The translations under genes were made by a program, and so were the position numbers. Positions 34,100-43,194 of a DNA stretch of 52,628 nt are shown here, in pieces. How positions within the stretch are numbered: position 1 is the first letter of the stretch; each line of letters opens with the position of its first letter. This DNA comes from Candidatus Omnitrophota bacterium. Its GTDB lineage: Bacteria; Omnitrophota; Gorgyraeia; Gygaellales; Profunditerraquicolaceae. The DNA lies in NCBI GenBank assembly GCA_026387335.1, contig JAPLLX010000007.1:64243-116870 (forward strand), given 5' to 3'. A model generated the notes under the pieces. The model ran no database searches and had not been told where the DNA came from. It saw only the letters and a list, made by a program, of their open reading frames with translations.

Positions 34100-34106
34100 C
34101 TACAAT

Positions 34107-34122
34107 ATGAATGTTGATTCAT
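34107..34122 (+). promoter_or_regulatory. Candidate TetR operator
   Basis: ATGAATgttgATTCAT is a perfect inverted repeat with 6-bp arms covering the predicted +1 and the first codons of tetR. A third copy of ATGAAT lies at 34087-34092. The position fits autorepression. Confidence 0.5.
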
Positions 34123-34772
34123 TAATTGAAGAAACTCTCTTAAGCGGCAGGTCCGGGTCACCTATGAACAGGAAAGAGCGGGACAGGCAATTGCGTAAGA
34201 GCGATATTCTGCAGGCGGCGGAGCGCGTTTTCGCTTTAAAAGGCTATCATAACGCGGCAATGCAGGATATTGCCCGGGAGGCCCAGTATGCCACCGGCAC
34301 GGTCTATTTGTATTTTAAAGACAAGGAGATGCTTTATTTTTCTCTGCTGGAAGAGAAAATTAGGAATTTAACCGCTACATTGAAGGAGAATACAGCTCAG
34401 GTTGCGGATGCCGAAGAAAAACTGCGGATTTTTGTGCAAGAGAGCTTGAATTCCTTTGAAAAAAATCAGGATTTCTTCAGGATATTCTTTTCCGAAAGGA
34501 CCAAAGGCCAGATATTAAAAGAAGGCAAGATTTCCAAATCTTCTGTAATGCTGCAGCATAAAGAGTTTGTCGAAGAGCTTATCAATATTGGACAAAAGCA
34601 AAAGGTGATCAGGAATGATTTCAGCGCAAAACAAATAGCGGATATCTTCGGTTCGATTTTTATGACTGTTATTTTTGATTGGTTGAAAGAGGGGCCAAAA
34701 AACAGGAAATTAAATGCTATGGCTGATTTTATTCTGGATATATTCTTGAGCGGAGCAGGCAAGAAAAGATGA
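34107..34772 (+). CDS. TetR/AcrR-family repressor of the efflux operon
   Basis: About 221 residues. The N-terminal helix-turn-helix is ILQAAERVFALKGYHNAAMQ, then DIAREAQYATGTVYLYFKDK, a classic TetR DNA-binding domain; the C-terminal helical part is divergent and binds an unknown ligand. ATG 34107 is placed at the expected transcription start; ATG 34164 (MNRKERDRQLRKSD) is a possible internal start, and a TTG at 34071 is excluded because it is the -35 box. The stop overlaps the ATG of the next gene (ATGA), so it is the first gene of a seven-gene operon and probably its repressor. Confidence 0.9.
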   Translation: MNVDSLIEETLLSGRSGSPMNRKERDRQLRKSDILQAAERVFALKGYHNAAMQDIAREAQYATGTVYLYFKDKEMLYFSLLEEKIRNLTATLKENTAQVADAEEKLRIFVQESLNSFEKNQDFFRIFFSERTKGQILKEGKISKSSVMLQHKEFVEELINIGQKQKVIRNDFSAKQIADIFGSIFMTVIFDWLKEGPKNRKLNAMADFILDIFLSGAGKKR

Positions 34773-36133
34773 AGTTGAAGATGTTTCTAATTATTTCAGG
34801 ATTTTTTATATTTTTCTCCTTTCTTAATAGTTACGCAGATATACTGCCGGCTAAAACAGAAGATAAGGTAAAATTAATTACTATCTGCCAGGGTATTGAG
34901 ATGACCTTAAAGAATAACCATTTGATAAAGATAGCGCTTCCGGCTAATGAGATGGCCTATCAAGATTCGCTAATCGCCCGTTCTGCGCTCTTACCCAATC
35001 TAAATTTAACTGCTTCCAAGGAATATTTTAGGTACAAGCCGGCGTCCAAGATTGACGGCTCAACTGTCCCTACTGCCGAAAAAGACCCCTATTCTTTCGG
35101 GGTAGATGTCTATCAGACCTTATTTGATTTTGGCAAAAGCCTTTCCAACTTCCGCGCCTCCAAAGACCTGCATAAGGCAACCAAAGCCCATACTGAAACC
35201 GTTAAGAGAATAGCTACCCTGGAATTCATCACCGCCTATTTTAACCTTCTGGAAACCGAGAAAATGATCGCGGTTTTTGAAAAAGAGGTAGAGAGCCTTT
35301 CTTCATACCTTGATGATATACAACACCTTTATGAGCAGGGAGTGGTAGTTAAGAATGACCTTCTTCCGGCTAAGGTAAAGTTAGCTGACGCCAAACAAAA
35401 ACTCATCACCGCCCAAAACGAAAAAGAAATATCCCAAGCGCGGTTGAATAATATCCTCGCCCTCCCGTTAAGAGAGAATACTCAACCGCAGGACATACAG
35501 ATGCAGACGCCCAAGCTCCCGGATATGGAAATTGCCTGGACAACTGCTCAAAACCAGAGGCCGGAAGTCACCTTTTACGCTGACCAGATCAGCGCGTCTA
35601 AGTCAACCGAGAGGGCAAAGGCAGTAGAAAACTTCCCGGTTGTCTTTTTGGATGGCGGATATTCCTATACTGAGAACAGATACCAGTCGCATGAGGGTAA
35701 TTCTTCAGTGGAGTTAGGCGCAAAGATGAATTTCTATGACGGCGGAGCGGCCCGGGCAGAGTTATTCAAAGAGCGCTCGCGGCAGAAGCAACTTAATGAG
35801 CAGAAGAATAAGATTATTGATGACATTCAATTTGAGGTTGAGGACAGCTACTATGGTTTAAAGAACGCCTGCGAAAAGGTATTTGTGGCTAAAGACGCGC
35901 TGGAACAGGCGGATGAAAACGTGCGCGCCTACCGCGTAAAATATACTGCCGGAAGCGCCACCTCCACCGATGTCCTTGAGGCAATAACTCTTCAGACCAG
36001 GGCAGAAGTAAATTATTACAGCGCTGATTATGAACTAAAGCGTAATTACGCGAAGCTTGAGTATTCTATCGGTATGGATCTTAGATTGATTTATGAAAAA
36101 ATGGAGAGTGAGAAAAATGAGTCAAAACAATAA
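34769..36133 (+). CDS. TolC-family outer-membrane efflux protein (first copy)
   Basis: A 454-residue TolC-like channel with a signal peptide (MKLKMFLIISGFFIFFSFLN). The two-fold outer-membrane-efflux repeat is visible, with long coiled-coil helices and strand segments such as DPYSFGVDVYQTLFDFGKS and VELGAKMNFYDGGAARAEL. It overlaps tetR by 4 bases and extends 17 bases past the start of the EmrA-like gene. It probably serves the EmrAB-type pump encoded next. Confidence 0.88.
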   Translation: MKLKMFLIISGFFIFFSFLNSYADILPAKTEDKVKLITICQGIEMTLKNNHLIKIALPANEMAYQDSLIARSALLPNLNLTASKEYFRYKPASKIDGSTVPTAEKDPYSFGVDVYQTLFDFGKSLSNFRASKDLHKATKAHTETVKRIATLEFITAYFNLLETEKMIAVFEKEVESLSSYLDDIQHLYEQGVVVKNDLLPAKVKLADAKQKLITAQNEKEISQARLNNILALPLRENTQPQDIQMQTPKLPDMEIAWTTAQNQRPEVTFYADQISASKSTERAKAVENFPVVFLDGGYSYTENRYQSHEGNSSVELGAKMNFYDGGAARAELFKERSRQKQLNEQKNKIIDDIQFEVEDSYYGLKNACEKVFVAKDALEQADENVRAYRVKYTAGSATSTDVLEAITLQTRAEVNYYSADYELKRNYAKLEYSIGMDLRLIYEKMESEKNESKQ

Positions 36134-36989
36134 CAAGAAAAAGAAATTGATTATTTTACTTAGTATTGTGGCGTTAGGCATAGGTACATTGACGGCTGTG
36201 CACATTATTAATGGTTTTACCCACATTACTACCGATGATGCCTACATTGAAGGCAGGATCCATAATATCGCGCCTAAGGTATCCGGGACAGTCAAGTCGG
36301 TGAATGTGGAAGATAATCAAGGCGTTAAGAAAGGCGATATCCTGGTTGAAATTGACCCGGTGGATTATGAATTAAAGGTAAATGAAGCGCAAGCGAATTT
36401 GGATATTCGCAAGGCCTCGTTTACACAAGCCTCACGCGATAAAGATCGCGCAGAAGCTCTCTATAAGGAAGAAGTGTTTTCCAAGGAGAAACATGAAAAC
36501 GTCCTCACTGCATATAATCTGGCGAAAGCTCAAACAGAAGCAGCCGAGGCGCAGCTTAAAATCGCTCAGCAGAATCTCGAATACACTAAAATATACGCTC
36601 CTTCAGACGGTTATGTAACCAGTAAATCAGTGGAAGCCGGTAATCAGTTGCAAGCAGGTCAGCCCCTTATGGCAGTTATAGCCCTTGATGACATATGGGT
36701 GGTTGCTAATTATAAAGAGACCCAGCTTAAGAATGTTAAGTCCGGCCAGCGCGCGCAAGTACGGGTGGATACTTACCCCGGTAAAGTGTTTAACGCTAAG
36801 GTAGATAGTATTATGGCCGGGACGGGTGCCGCATTTTCGCTTTTTCCGCCTGAAAACGCGCTGGGTAACTATGTAAAGGTGGTCCAGAGGGTACCGGTAA
36901 AGATTGTATTTGATAAGAGCGCTGATGAGGGTCATGTATTGCGTATAGGTATGTCTTGTATACCGACGATAGTTACTAAGAATGAATAA
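36117..36989 (+). CDS. emrA: EmrA-type membrane fusion protein (HlyD family)
   Basis: A 290-residue adaptor with a basic N-terminus and a single membrane helix (about residues 11-29). It then has TDDAYIEGRIHNIAPKVSG (the signature of EmrA/VceA adaptors), VEDNQGVKKGDILVEIDPVD for the lipoyl-like half, an alpha-helical hairpin (residues 85-155), and the second lipoyl half at YAPSDGYVTSKSVEAGNQLQ. ATG 36117 with GGAGAG upstream gives the normal N-terminus; an in-frame ATG at 36093 lies deeper in the preceding gene. It bridges the MFS pump to TolC. Confidence 0.88.
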   Translation: MSQNNNKKKKLIILLSIVALGIGTLTAVHIINGFTHITTDDAYIEGRIHNIAPKVSGTVKSVNVEDNQGVKKGDILVEIDPVDYELKVNEAQANLDIRKASFTQASRDKDRAEALYKEEVFSKEKHENVLTAYNLAKAQTEAAEAQLKIAQQNLEYTKIYAPSDGYVTSKSVEAGNQLQAGQPLMAVIALDDIWVVANYKETQLKNVKSGQRAQVRVDTYPGKVFNAKVDSIMAGTGAAFSLFPPENALGNYVKVVQRVPVKIVFDKSADEGHVLRIGMSCIPTIVTKNE

Positions 36990-38517
36990 AGTCAATAAAT
37001 GGATTATCGCTTTGGCAGTTATAATGCCGACGCTTCTGGAAGTTATTGATACTTCGGTTGTAAATGTTTCGCTTGACCATATCCGCGGCAGCCTTTCAGC
37101 CGGGATAGATGAGGCGACTTGGACAATCACCGCGTATTTAGTATCCAACGCCATAATCATTCCTTTGACCGGATGGTTAAGCCGGTTTTTCGGCAGGAAG
37201 AGGTATCTTTTATTTTCCGTTATGCTTTTTACTTTGAGTTCTTTTATGTGCGGGAGCGCCAGGACTTTATCGGCTTTGGTTTTTTTCAGGATTGTGCAAG
37301 GTATCGGAGGAGGAGCGCTCCAGCCGCTTTCGCAGGCGATACTATTTGAGGCCTTTCCTCCCGCTGAGTATGGTATGGCCATGGCCATATTTGGTATAGG
37401 CGTTATGGTCGGGCCTATTGTCGGCCCGGTACTAGGAGGATGGATTACGGATAACTGGTCGTGGAATTGGATATTCTATATCAATATACCCATTGGCATT
37501 ATCTCTGTAATAATGATCATGCTATTTATCCAGGATCCGCCTTACTTAAAGAAGATAAAAGAACGTATTGATTATTGGGGTTTAGCTCTGATTGTTGTGG
37601 GGATTGGCTGCCTGCAGGTTGTCCTAGATAAAGGCCAGCGCGAAGATTGGTTCTCATCTGCTTTTATTCTAAGGCTAGCTGTAATATCCATTATCTGCCT
37701 GACCACGTTTATTTTTGTTGAACTTAAGAGCCGCGAGCCGATATTAAACTTGAGGGAATTTAAAGACGTGTCCTTCTCTAGCGCCAATGTTATTCAATGT
37801 GTAACTTTCTTTGTGCTCTTTGGTTGTATTCTACTGCTGCCGCTTTTTGTCCAGCAGCTTATGGGGTATAATGCTTTTCTATCCGGCTTGGCCTTAGCGC
37901 CCGGAGGCATAGCTACGCTGTTTATTATGCCCATTGCCGGAAAGTTAATTCAAAAATTTAACCCCAAAGGCGTACTTGCTATTGGACTTATCATAACGGC
38001 TTATTCTGTTTTTATTATGACGCGTTTTAATCTTTATATTGATTTTCAGACCGTGGCCTTATCCAGAATCATTATGGGTGTAGGCATGGGGTTGGTTTTT
38101 GTTCCATTAGCTACAATGGCCTTCAGCACTATTAAAAAAGAAGAAATGGGGAATGCCACCAGTATTTTCAGTCTTTTAAGAAATATCGCCGGAAGTTTTG
38201 GCGTGGCGATTATGACTACACTGCTAGCCAGGCGCGCGCAATTCCATCAGTTCCGTTTTAGCGAAGGCCTCAACCCGTTTGATTACAATTACCAGATGGG
38301 GATGCACAAAGCCGCAGAAGTCCTGTTTGCCAAAACCGGCCAGGCTACAAACGCATCCGTTAACGGAGTTATTTACCAGGAGTTGCTAAAGCAATCCAAC
38401 TTGTTTGCATTTACCGATGCTTTTTATTTTTCTACTGTCATGTTGGTATGCATTATTCCGGTAGTTTTGTTACTTAAGCGGCCTAAGCATGGAGATGCGG
38501 CGGTGATGGCTCATTAA
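36982..38517 (+). CDS. emrB: EmrB/QacA-type MFS drug exporter (DHA2, 14 helices)
   Basis: A 511-residue proton-driven exporter. Features are IIALAVIMPTLLEVIDTSVV in helix 1, the motif A loop GWLSRFFGRKRYLL, the motif C glycines in MVGPIVGPVLGGWITDNWSW (helix 5), and a length fitting 14 helices. It overlaps the adaptor by 8 bases. Substrates of relatives are hydrophobic drugs, uncouplers and fatty acids; here the substrate is unknown. Confidence 0.9.
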   Translation: MNKVNKWIIALAVIMPTLLEVIDTSVVNVSLDHIRGSLSAGIDEATWTITAYLVSNAIIIPLTGWLSRFFGRKRYLLFSVMLFTLSSFMCGSARTLSALVFFRIVQGIGGGALQPLSQAILFEAFPPAEYGMAMAIFGIGVMVGPIVGPVLGGWITDNWSWNWIFYINIPIGIISVIMIMLFIQDPPYLKKIKERIDYWGLALIVVGIGCLQVVLDKGQREDWFSSAFILRLAVISIICLTTFIFVELKSREPILNLREFKDVSFSSANVIQCVTFFVLFGCILLLPLFVQQLMGYNAFLSGLALAPGGIATLFIMPIAGKLIQKFNPKGVLAIGLIITAYSVFIMTRFNLYIDFQTVALSRIIMGVGMGLVFVPLATMAFSTIKKEEMGNATSIFSLLRNIAGSFGVAIMTTLLARRAQFHQFRFSEGLNPFDYNYQMGMHKAAEVLFAKTGQATNASVNGVIYQELLKQSNLFAFTDAFYFSTVMLVCIIPVVLLLKRPKHGDAAVMAH

Positions 38518-38521
38518 TATT

Positions 38522-39805
38522 ATGTTTAAATACCTGAAGAATTATTTAGTATTGATTTTATTTTTATTGATTTGTTCCGCCAGGGCGTCTGCCGAAGAAA
38601 TCCTTTCCTGGCAGGATTGTATAAAAGAAGCGGCGAAGAACCACCCGGATTTAATTGCCGCGGTAGAAGAGATAAAACAATCCGAAGCCGCCAAAAAAAT
38701 AACTGCCAGCGCGCTTTTCCCCCAGATTGACGCTAATCTTAACGCTTCAACCGCCAGGACCGCCTCTGACAATCAACCCGGGACTACTGCCGACAGTTAT
38801 ACTTATGGAGTTACCGGGACTCAGCTGATTTTTGACGGGACTAAAACCATTCAAGATGTAAAAGCTGCTTCAGAAACAATAAAAGCCTCGCAGCAGAATT
38901 TCAGGTTTACCTCTACTCAGGTCAGGTTGAGTTTACGCACCGCGTTTATTAATTTATTAAAAGCTCAGGAGTTAATCCGGGTTACCGAGGAAATAGTAAA
39001 AATAAGAAAAGAGAATTACGAACTTATAACCTTGCGTTATGAATCCGGTTTGGAGCATAGGGGAGCGTTATTGACCGCGGAAGCAAATTTAGCGGAGGCT
39101 TTTTTTGAACTAGCCCAGGCAAAAAGAGATATAGGGTTAGCCCAAAGGCAAATGACTAAAGAAATGGGCAGGAAAGAATTTATTCCCATGAGCGTAAAGG
39201 TTGATTTTAAGGTAGTTGATTCTGCGGATGAGAAGCCGGATTTAGAATCTCTGGTTAAAAATCATCCTTCATTGCAGCAGCTTATCGCCCAGAAAAATTC
39301 CGCGGAGTTCAGCCTAAAGTCCGCTTATGCCAATTTTTCTCCCACGCTTTCCGGAACAGCCGGAGCCAATAAAGGAGGAACCCACTGGACGCCCCGGGGC
39401 GATAATTGGAACCTAGGTTTGGCTTTATCTATGCCCATATTTGAAGGAGGCTTAAGGCTGGCGCAGGTATCTCAGGCCCAAGGCCTACTTAATCAATTAA
39501 AAGAAAACGAAAGAAGCACAAAAGACGGTTTGGTTGTTGCCTTGGAACAGGCCTGGGTATCTTTGCGGGATGCCGTGGAAACAGTGAATGTCCAATACAA
39601 AAACCTTATTGCTACTGAGGAGCGTTCTAAAATAGCCGAAGCGGAATACGCGACAGGTTTTATTACTTATGATAACTGGACGATTATTGAAGATAACCTT
39701 GTAAAGGCCAAGATCAGTTATTTAAATGCCCGGGCTAACGCGTTACAGACCGAGGCGAATTGGATCAAAGCGAAAGGAGAGACGTTAGAATATGTTAAAA
39801 CTTAA
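38522..39805 (+). CDS. TolC-family outer-membrane efflux protein (second copy)
   Basis: A 427-residue TolC-like protein with a signal peptide (MFKYLKNYLVLILFLLICSA) and cleavage near ARASA. It opens with LSWQDCIKEAAKNHPDLIAA and has the second repeat beginning near HPSLQQLIAQKNSAEFSLKS. It differs clearly from the first TolC copy and starts 4 bases after emrB. It overlaps the MacA-like gene by 14 bases, so it probably serves the MacAB-type pump. Confidence 0.88.
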   Translation: MFKYLKNYLVLILFLLICSARASAEEILSWQDCIKEAAKNHPDLIAAVEEIKQSEAAKKITASALFPQIDANLNASTARTASDNQPGTTADSYTYGVTGTQLIFDGTKTIQDVKAASETIKASQQNFRFTSTQVRLSLRTAFINLLKAQELIRVTEEIVKIRKENYELITLRYESGLEHRGALLTAEANLAEAFFELAQAKRDIGLAQRQMTKEMGRKEFIPMSVKVDFKVVDSADEKPDLESLVKNHPSLQQLIAQKNSAEFSLKSAYANFSPTLSGTAGANKGGTHWTPRGDNWNLGLALSMPIFEGGLRLAQVSQAQGLLNQLKENERSTKDGLVVALEQAWVSLRDAVETVNVQYKNLIATEERSKIAEAEYATGFITYDNWTIIEDNLVKAKISYLNARANALQTEANWIKAKGETLEYVKT

Positions 39806-40760
39806 ATCCAAAATTACTTTTGTAATCTTAGTCCTGTTGATCATCTCTGTATTTGTGGTGATGAAACTCAAGAGTAAAAATTTGAGCTCCGAGATAATCA
39901 AAGAGATCAATCCCGCAATAGGCACAATCCAGACTTTTATTTCTACCACCGGAACGGTCCTGCCTAAGAACCGCCTGGAGATCAAGCCTCCGGTCAACGG
40001 CCGCATTGAAAGTATTTTAGTTCAGGAGGGAGAAAAGGTTAAAGAAGGCCAGGCCTTAGCTCGCATGAGTTCTACTGAGCGGGCTGCTCTTCTGGATGCT
40101 GCCCAAGGCCAGGGAGAAGAAGTATTAAAATACTGGAAAGAAGTATATAAGGCCATACCCCTACTTTCGCCTATAGACGGAGAAGTCATAGTCGCGACCA
40201 CCCAGCCGGGCCAAACTGTCACAACCAGCGATGCCGTAGTTGTTTTATCGGATCACTTAATAGTCCGGGCGCAGGTTGATGAGACCGATATAGGAAAGAT
40301 TAAGCTGGCTCAAGGCGCGCTTATAACTCTGGATGCGTATTTGAATACCAAAATAAACGCGGCTGTCGAACATATATATTATGAATCCGAGACTGTGAAT
40401 AATGTCACTATCTATAAAGTCGATCTTCTTCCGGAAAAAGCCCCGGAATTTTTCCGCTCAGGAATGAACGCGACGGTAGATTTTAAGGCCGAAGGCAAAG
40501 TTAACGCCCTGCTTTTACCGGTTGACGCAGTGCGTAAGGAAAAGGACGAGAGTTATGTTTTGTTAAAAGAGGCTGGGAGTAAGAATCCGGTCAAACGCGT
40601 TGTTAAAACAGGGATTACCGATGATAAAAATTACGAAATAATTTCCGGCGTAACTGCCGCGGATACGGTGCTGGTTATGTCCAAGAAATATGTCTTGCCT
40701 AACGGCGATATGGGGAGCAATCCGTTTATGCCTTTCGGACAGAAAAAGAAAGCAAAATAA
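39792..40760 (+). CDS. macA: MacA-type periplasmic adaptor
   Basis: A 322-residue adaptor with an N-terminal membrane helix (about residues 7-24), a lipoyl-like half at PPVNGRIESILVQEGEKVKE, a short helical hairpin, the second half at LLSPIDGEVIVATTQPGQTV, a beta-barrel domain and a membrane-proximal domain. The hairpin is shorter than in E. coli MacA (371 residues). It overlaps the TolC gene by 14 bases and macB by one base (TAATG), so a MacAB complex is well supported. Confidence 0.88.
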   Translation: MLKLKSKITFVILVLLIISVFVVMKLKSKNLSSEIIKEINPAIGTIQTFISTTGTVLPKNRLEIKPPVNGRIESILVQEGEKVKEGQALARMSSTERAALLDAAQGQGEEVLKYWKEVYKAIPLLSPIDGEVIVATTQPGQTVTTSDAVVVLSDHLIVRAQVDETDIGKIKLAQGALITLDAYLNTKINAAVEHIYYESETVNNVTIYKVDLLPEKAPEFFRSGMNATVDFKAEGKVNALLLPVDAVRKEKDESYVLLKEAGSKNPVKRVVKTGITDDKNYEIISGVTAADTVLVMSKKYVLPNGDMGSNPFMPFGQKKKAK

Positions 40761-42733
40761 TGATCGAAGTAAAGAATCTATATAAAACCTACCAGATGGG
40801 CCAAGTCAAGGTAGAGGCTTTACGCGACGTATCTCTAAAGATAGCTTCAGGAGAATTTGTCGCTATCATGGGAGCTTCCGGCTCGGGAAAGTCCACGCTT
40901 ATGCACGTATTGGGCCTGTTAGACAGGCCGGATTCAGGCCAGTATTATCTGGGAGGAGAAGAAGTAACCCGGCTTTCCGATAAAGAATTAGCCCTAGTCA
41001 GGAACCAATTGGTCGGTTTTGTCTTTCAACAGTTTCATTTATTGCCCAGAATGACAGCTTTAGAGAATGCCGAGCTTCCTTTGATTTATGCCGGTAAAAG
41101 GCACTTAAAAGAAAGGGCGGCCAAGGAAATCGAAGGCGTTGGTTTAAAAGACAGGATGTTTCATCGGCCCAATGAACTGTCCGGAGGCCAGCAGCAGAGG
41201 GTGGCTATCGCCAGGTCCTTGGTCAATGACCCGCCGATAATCTTCGCGGATGAACCTACGGGGAACCTGGATTCCAAAAGCAAAGATGAGATAGTCGCGA
41301 TATTAAAAGGACTGAATGCTAAAGGTAAAACTGTTATAATCGTTACCCACGAAAGTGAAATAGCGGTTTGCGCTAAGCGCATTATCCAAATGCGCGATGG
41401 CCTAATCATTTCGGATAAAAGCAATTCCACAGAAACAAAAACTGCCGCAGTTAAGATACCTGAGAATTTGATCAAGGATATTTTGTCAGATTCAAGGAAG
41501 ACGATCAAGGGCGGTATTGAATTCCTGGATTACCTGCGCCAGGCGATTTTCGCGATGTTAGCGCATAAAATGCGGGCGTTCTTATCTATCCTGGGCATAC
41601 TTATCGGTGTAGCCGCGGTCATTGCCATGATTGCTTTAGGCCAGGGAGCCCAGGAATCAATTGAAAAACAGTTGTCTTCATTAGGCTCGAATCTTTTATT
41701 GATCCGGCCGGGTTCTCCTAAATTGCATGGCGTGGCTATGCAGAGCGGTTCATACACCAGGTTTGTCTTCCAGGATATAGCGGCAATCGCTAAACTCACG
41801 GATTTAATAAAATATGTCAGCCCTTCGGTAAGCGGTAGGGCGCAGCTTGTCTATGGCAATAAGAATTGGAATACTCAGGCTGAAGGCGTGGGGGTAGATT
41901 ACGCGCCGTTACGTTCCGCGGTTCCGGAATTCGGGAGGTTTTTTGCCGAAGACGAGGTAAAGATGAGAAATAAAGTAGCCTTGCTCGGTACTACCGTGGT
42001 CAAGGAGCTTTTTGGAGACGCTGATCCTATCGGCGAGACTATAAAGATAAATTTAATTAATTTTAAAATAATCGGAATATTGCCCCAGAAAGGCGCCGGA
42101 GGTTTTCACGACCAGGATGATACGGTGATCATCCCGATAACCACCGCGATGTACAGGCTCTTAGGGAAACAATATATTGACCAGATTTACGCTGAAGCAG
42201 TTTCGCCTGAGGTAATAGATGAAGCGCAGGAAGCAGTAACGCAAGTTATTATAAAACAGCATCACTTAAGCGCCAAAGACGCTGAAGACGCCTTTCAGGT
42301 GCGCAATATGGCCGATATTAAGAAGGCGTTGGAGTCCAGCACTAAGACCATGAGTCTATTATTAGGCGCAATCGCGGCGATTTCCCTTTTAGTCGGAGGT
42401 ATAGGGATTATGAATATTATGCTTGTTTCGGTAACTGAACGTACGCGGGAAATCGGCCTAAGAAAGGCAATCGGAGCAAGCAACAAAGACATTATGGTGC
42501 AATTTCTTATTGAAGCAGGGTTAATGTCGCTTATCGGAGGCCTTTTAGGTATCATTTTAGGTACGGGCATTTCTATCCTCATTACTTTATTTACCGGCTG
42601 GACAGTAAAAATCGCTCTCTTCCCAATAATCCTCTCTACGACATTCTCTTTAATTGTAGGAATAGTCTTTGGTCTCTGGCCCGCCCAAAAAGCCTCTAAA
42701 CTCGATCCCATCGAAGCCCTGCGCTACGAATAA
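40760..42733 (+). CDS. macB: MacB-type ABC exporter, ATPase-permease fusion
   Basis: A 657-residue MacB. The ATPase (residues 1-230) has Walker A GASGSGKST at 38-46, the signature LSGGQQQRVAIARS, and Walker B IIFADEPTGNLDS. The permease has helix 1 near 275-295, a large periplasmic domain, and three C-terminal helices with LLVGGIGIMNIMLVSVTERT and REIGLRKAIGAS. It works as a mechanotransmitter that drives periplasmic substrates (macrolides, peptides, siderophores in relatives) through TolC. It ends the operon; the gene-free repeat region follows. Confidence 0.93.
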   Translation: MIEVKNLYKTYQMGQVKVEALRDVSLKIASGEFVAIMGASGSGKSTLMHVLGLLDRPDSGQYYLGGEEVTRLSDKELALVRNQLVGFVFQQFHLLPRMTALENAELPLIYAGKRHLKERAAKEIEGVGLKDRMFHRPNELSGGQQQRVAIARSLVNDPPIIFADEPTGNLDSKSKDEIVAILKGLNAKGKTVIIVTHESEIAVCAKRIIQMRDGLIISDKSNSTETKTAAVKIPENLIKDILSDSRKTIKGGIEFLDYLRQAIFAMLAHKMRAFLSILGILIGVAAVIAMIALGQGAQESIEKQLSSLGSNLLLIRPGSPKLHGVAMQSGSYTRFVFQDIAAIAKLTDLIKYVSPSVSGRAQLVYGNKNWNTQAEGVGVDYAPLRSAVPEFGRFFAEDEVKMRNKVALLGTTVVKELFGDADPIGETIKINLINFKIIGILPQKGAGGFHDQDDTVIIPITTAMYRLLGKQYIDQIYAEAVSPEVIDEAQEAVTQVIIKQHHLSAKDAEDAFQVRNMADIKKALESSTKTMSLLLGAIAAISLLVGGIGIMNIMLVSVTERTREIGLRKAIGASNKDIMVQFLIEAGLMSLIGGLLGIILGTGISILITLFTGWTVKIALFPIILSTTFSLIVGIVFGLWPAQKASKLDPIEALRYE

Positions 42734-42759
42734 TCCAATAATCTTAGCGTCTGCCTTGT

Positions 42760-42894
42760 CTTGTTCCTCGCAGGAACGCGTGATTTTCCCCAGCGTGGAA
42801 AATCCCGCTCGGCTACTCGGCTGCGCTCTGCCGGGACTTATATTGTAGGCAACCCTGCCCGCTTCGCCTGCGTTACGTCCTGCTCCGGAACAAG
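42760..42894. repeat. Structured inverted-repeat element I (GC-rich)
   Basis: This element fills the first part of a 521-base gene-free gap (42734-43254). Outer arms CTTGTTCC (42760-42767) and GGAACAAG (42887-42894) enclose GCAGGA (42770-42775) with TCCTGC (42878-42883). Inside are the hairpins GATTTTCC/GGAAAATC (42782-42789 with 42797-42804) and TCCCG/CGGGA (42803-42807 with 42832-42836). It looks more GC-rich than its surroundings. An open frame on the minus strand here is not gene-like. It may be a REP-like genomic repeat or a structured RNA. Confidence 0.6.
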
Positions 42895-42915
42895 CCAATC
42901 CATCCGCTAATGTAT

Positions 42916-43108
42916 TCTATAGATATTTTGCCGAAGGGTATTGTTCGCGGGCAATTAGAAATTTTTCGGCATTTCTATCTATAGATGAGCAGTGTGCAAG
43001 GCTTTACGGCGAGTGCAGGCAATACCTAACCGCATACGGAACCTGCGCTGCCGGAAGGAGCCGTAAACCGTAGCACACGGCGGAAAATTTCGCACGCGGA
43101 CAATACCC
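42916..43108. repeat. Structured inverted-repeat element II (nested palindromes)
   Basis: Three nested or alternative pairings are visible. GGGTATTGTTCGCG (42936-42949) pairs with CGCGGACAATACCC (43095-43108), 14 positions with one G-U. TCTATAGATA (42916-42925) pairs with TATCTATAGA (42976-42985), reinforced by TGCCGA/TCGGCA (42929-42934 with 42966-42971). GTGTGC (42992-42997) pairs with GCACAC (43073-43078), continued by TTTACGGC/GCCGTAAA (43003-43010 with 43060-43067) and GCAGG/CCTGC (43015-43019 with 43042-43046). The local and long-range pairings compete. No coding potential is seen. Confidence 0.7.
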
Positions 43109-43156
43109 TGAGAGCGAAATAGCTATATTGTTTAGATAGGTGTTAGGAAATAATGA

Positions 43157-43184
43157 TTGAATTATTGAAGATTGCGGCTATAAT
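43157..43184 (+). promoter_or_regulatory. Promoter of pabB
   Basis: TTGAAT (43157-43162), 16 bases, TATAAT (43179-43184). Transcription would start near 43191, just before the structured leader. Confidence 0.6.
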
Positions 43185-43194
43185 TCAAATAAGT

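Noticed and set aside
34071-34106. TTG at 34071 as tetR start
   Set aside because: This TTG is the first triplet of the -35 box TTGACA, so it would not be in the mRNA.
36627-37388. 253-residue open frame on the minus strand across emrA/emrB
   Set aside because: It is antisense to two well-supported overlapping genes, has no family resemblance, and no promoter or ribosome site.
42650-42898. 82-residue frame on the minus strand after macB
   Set aside because: It runs across the end of macB into the palindromic gap; the sequence is low in information and has no start signal.
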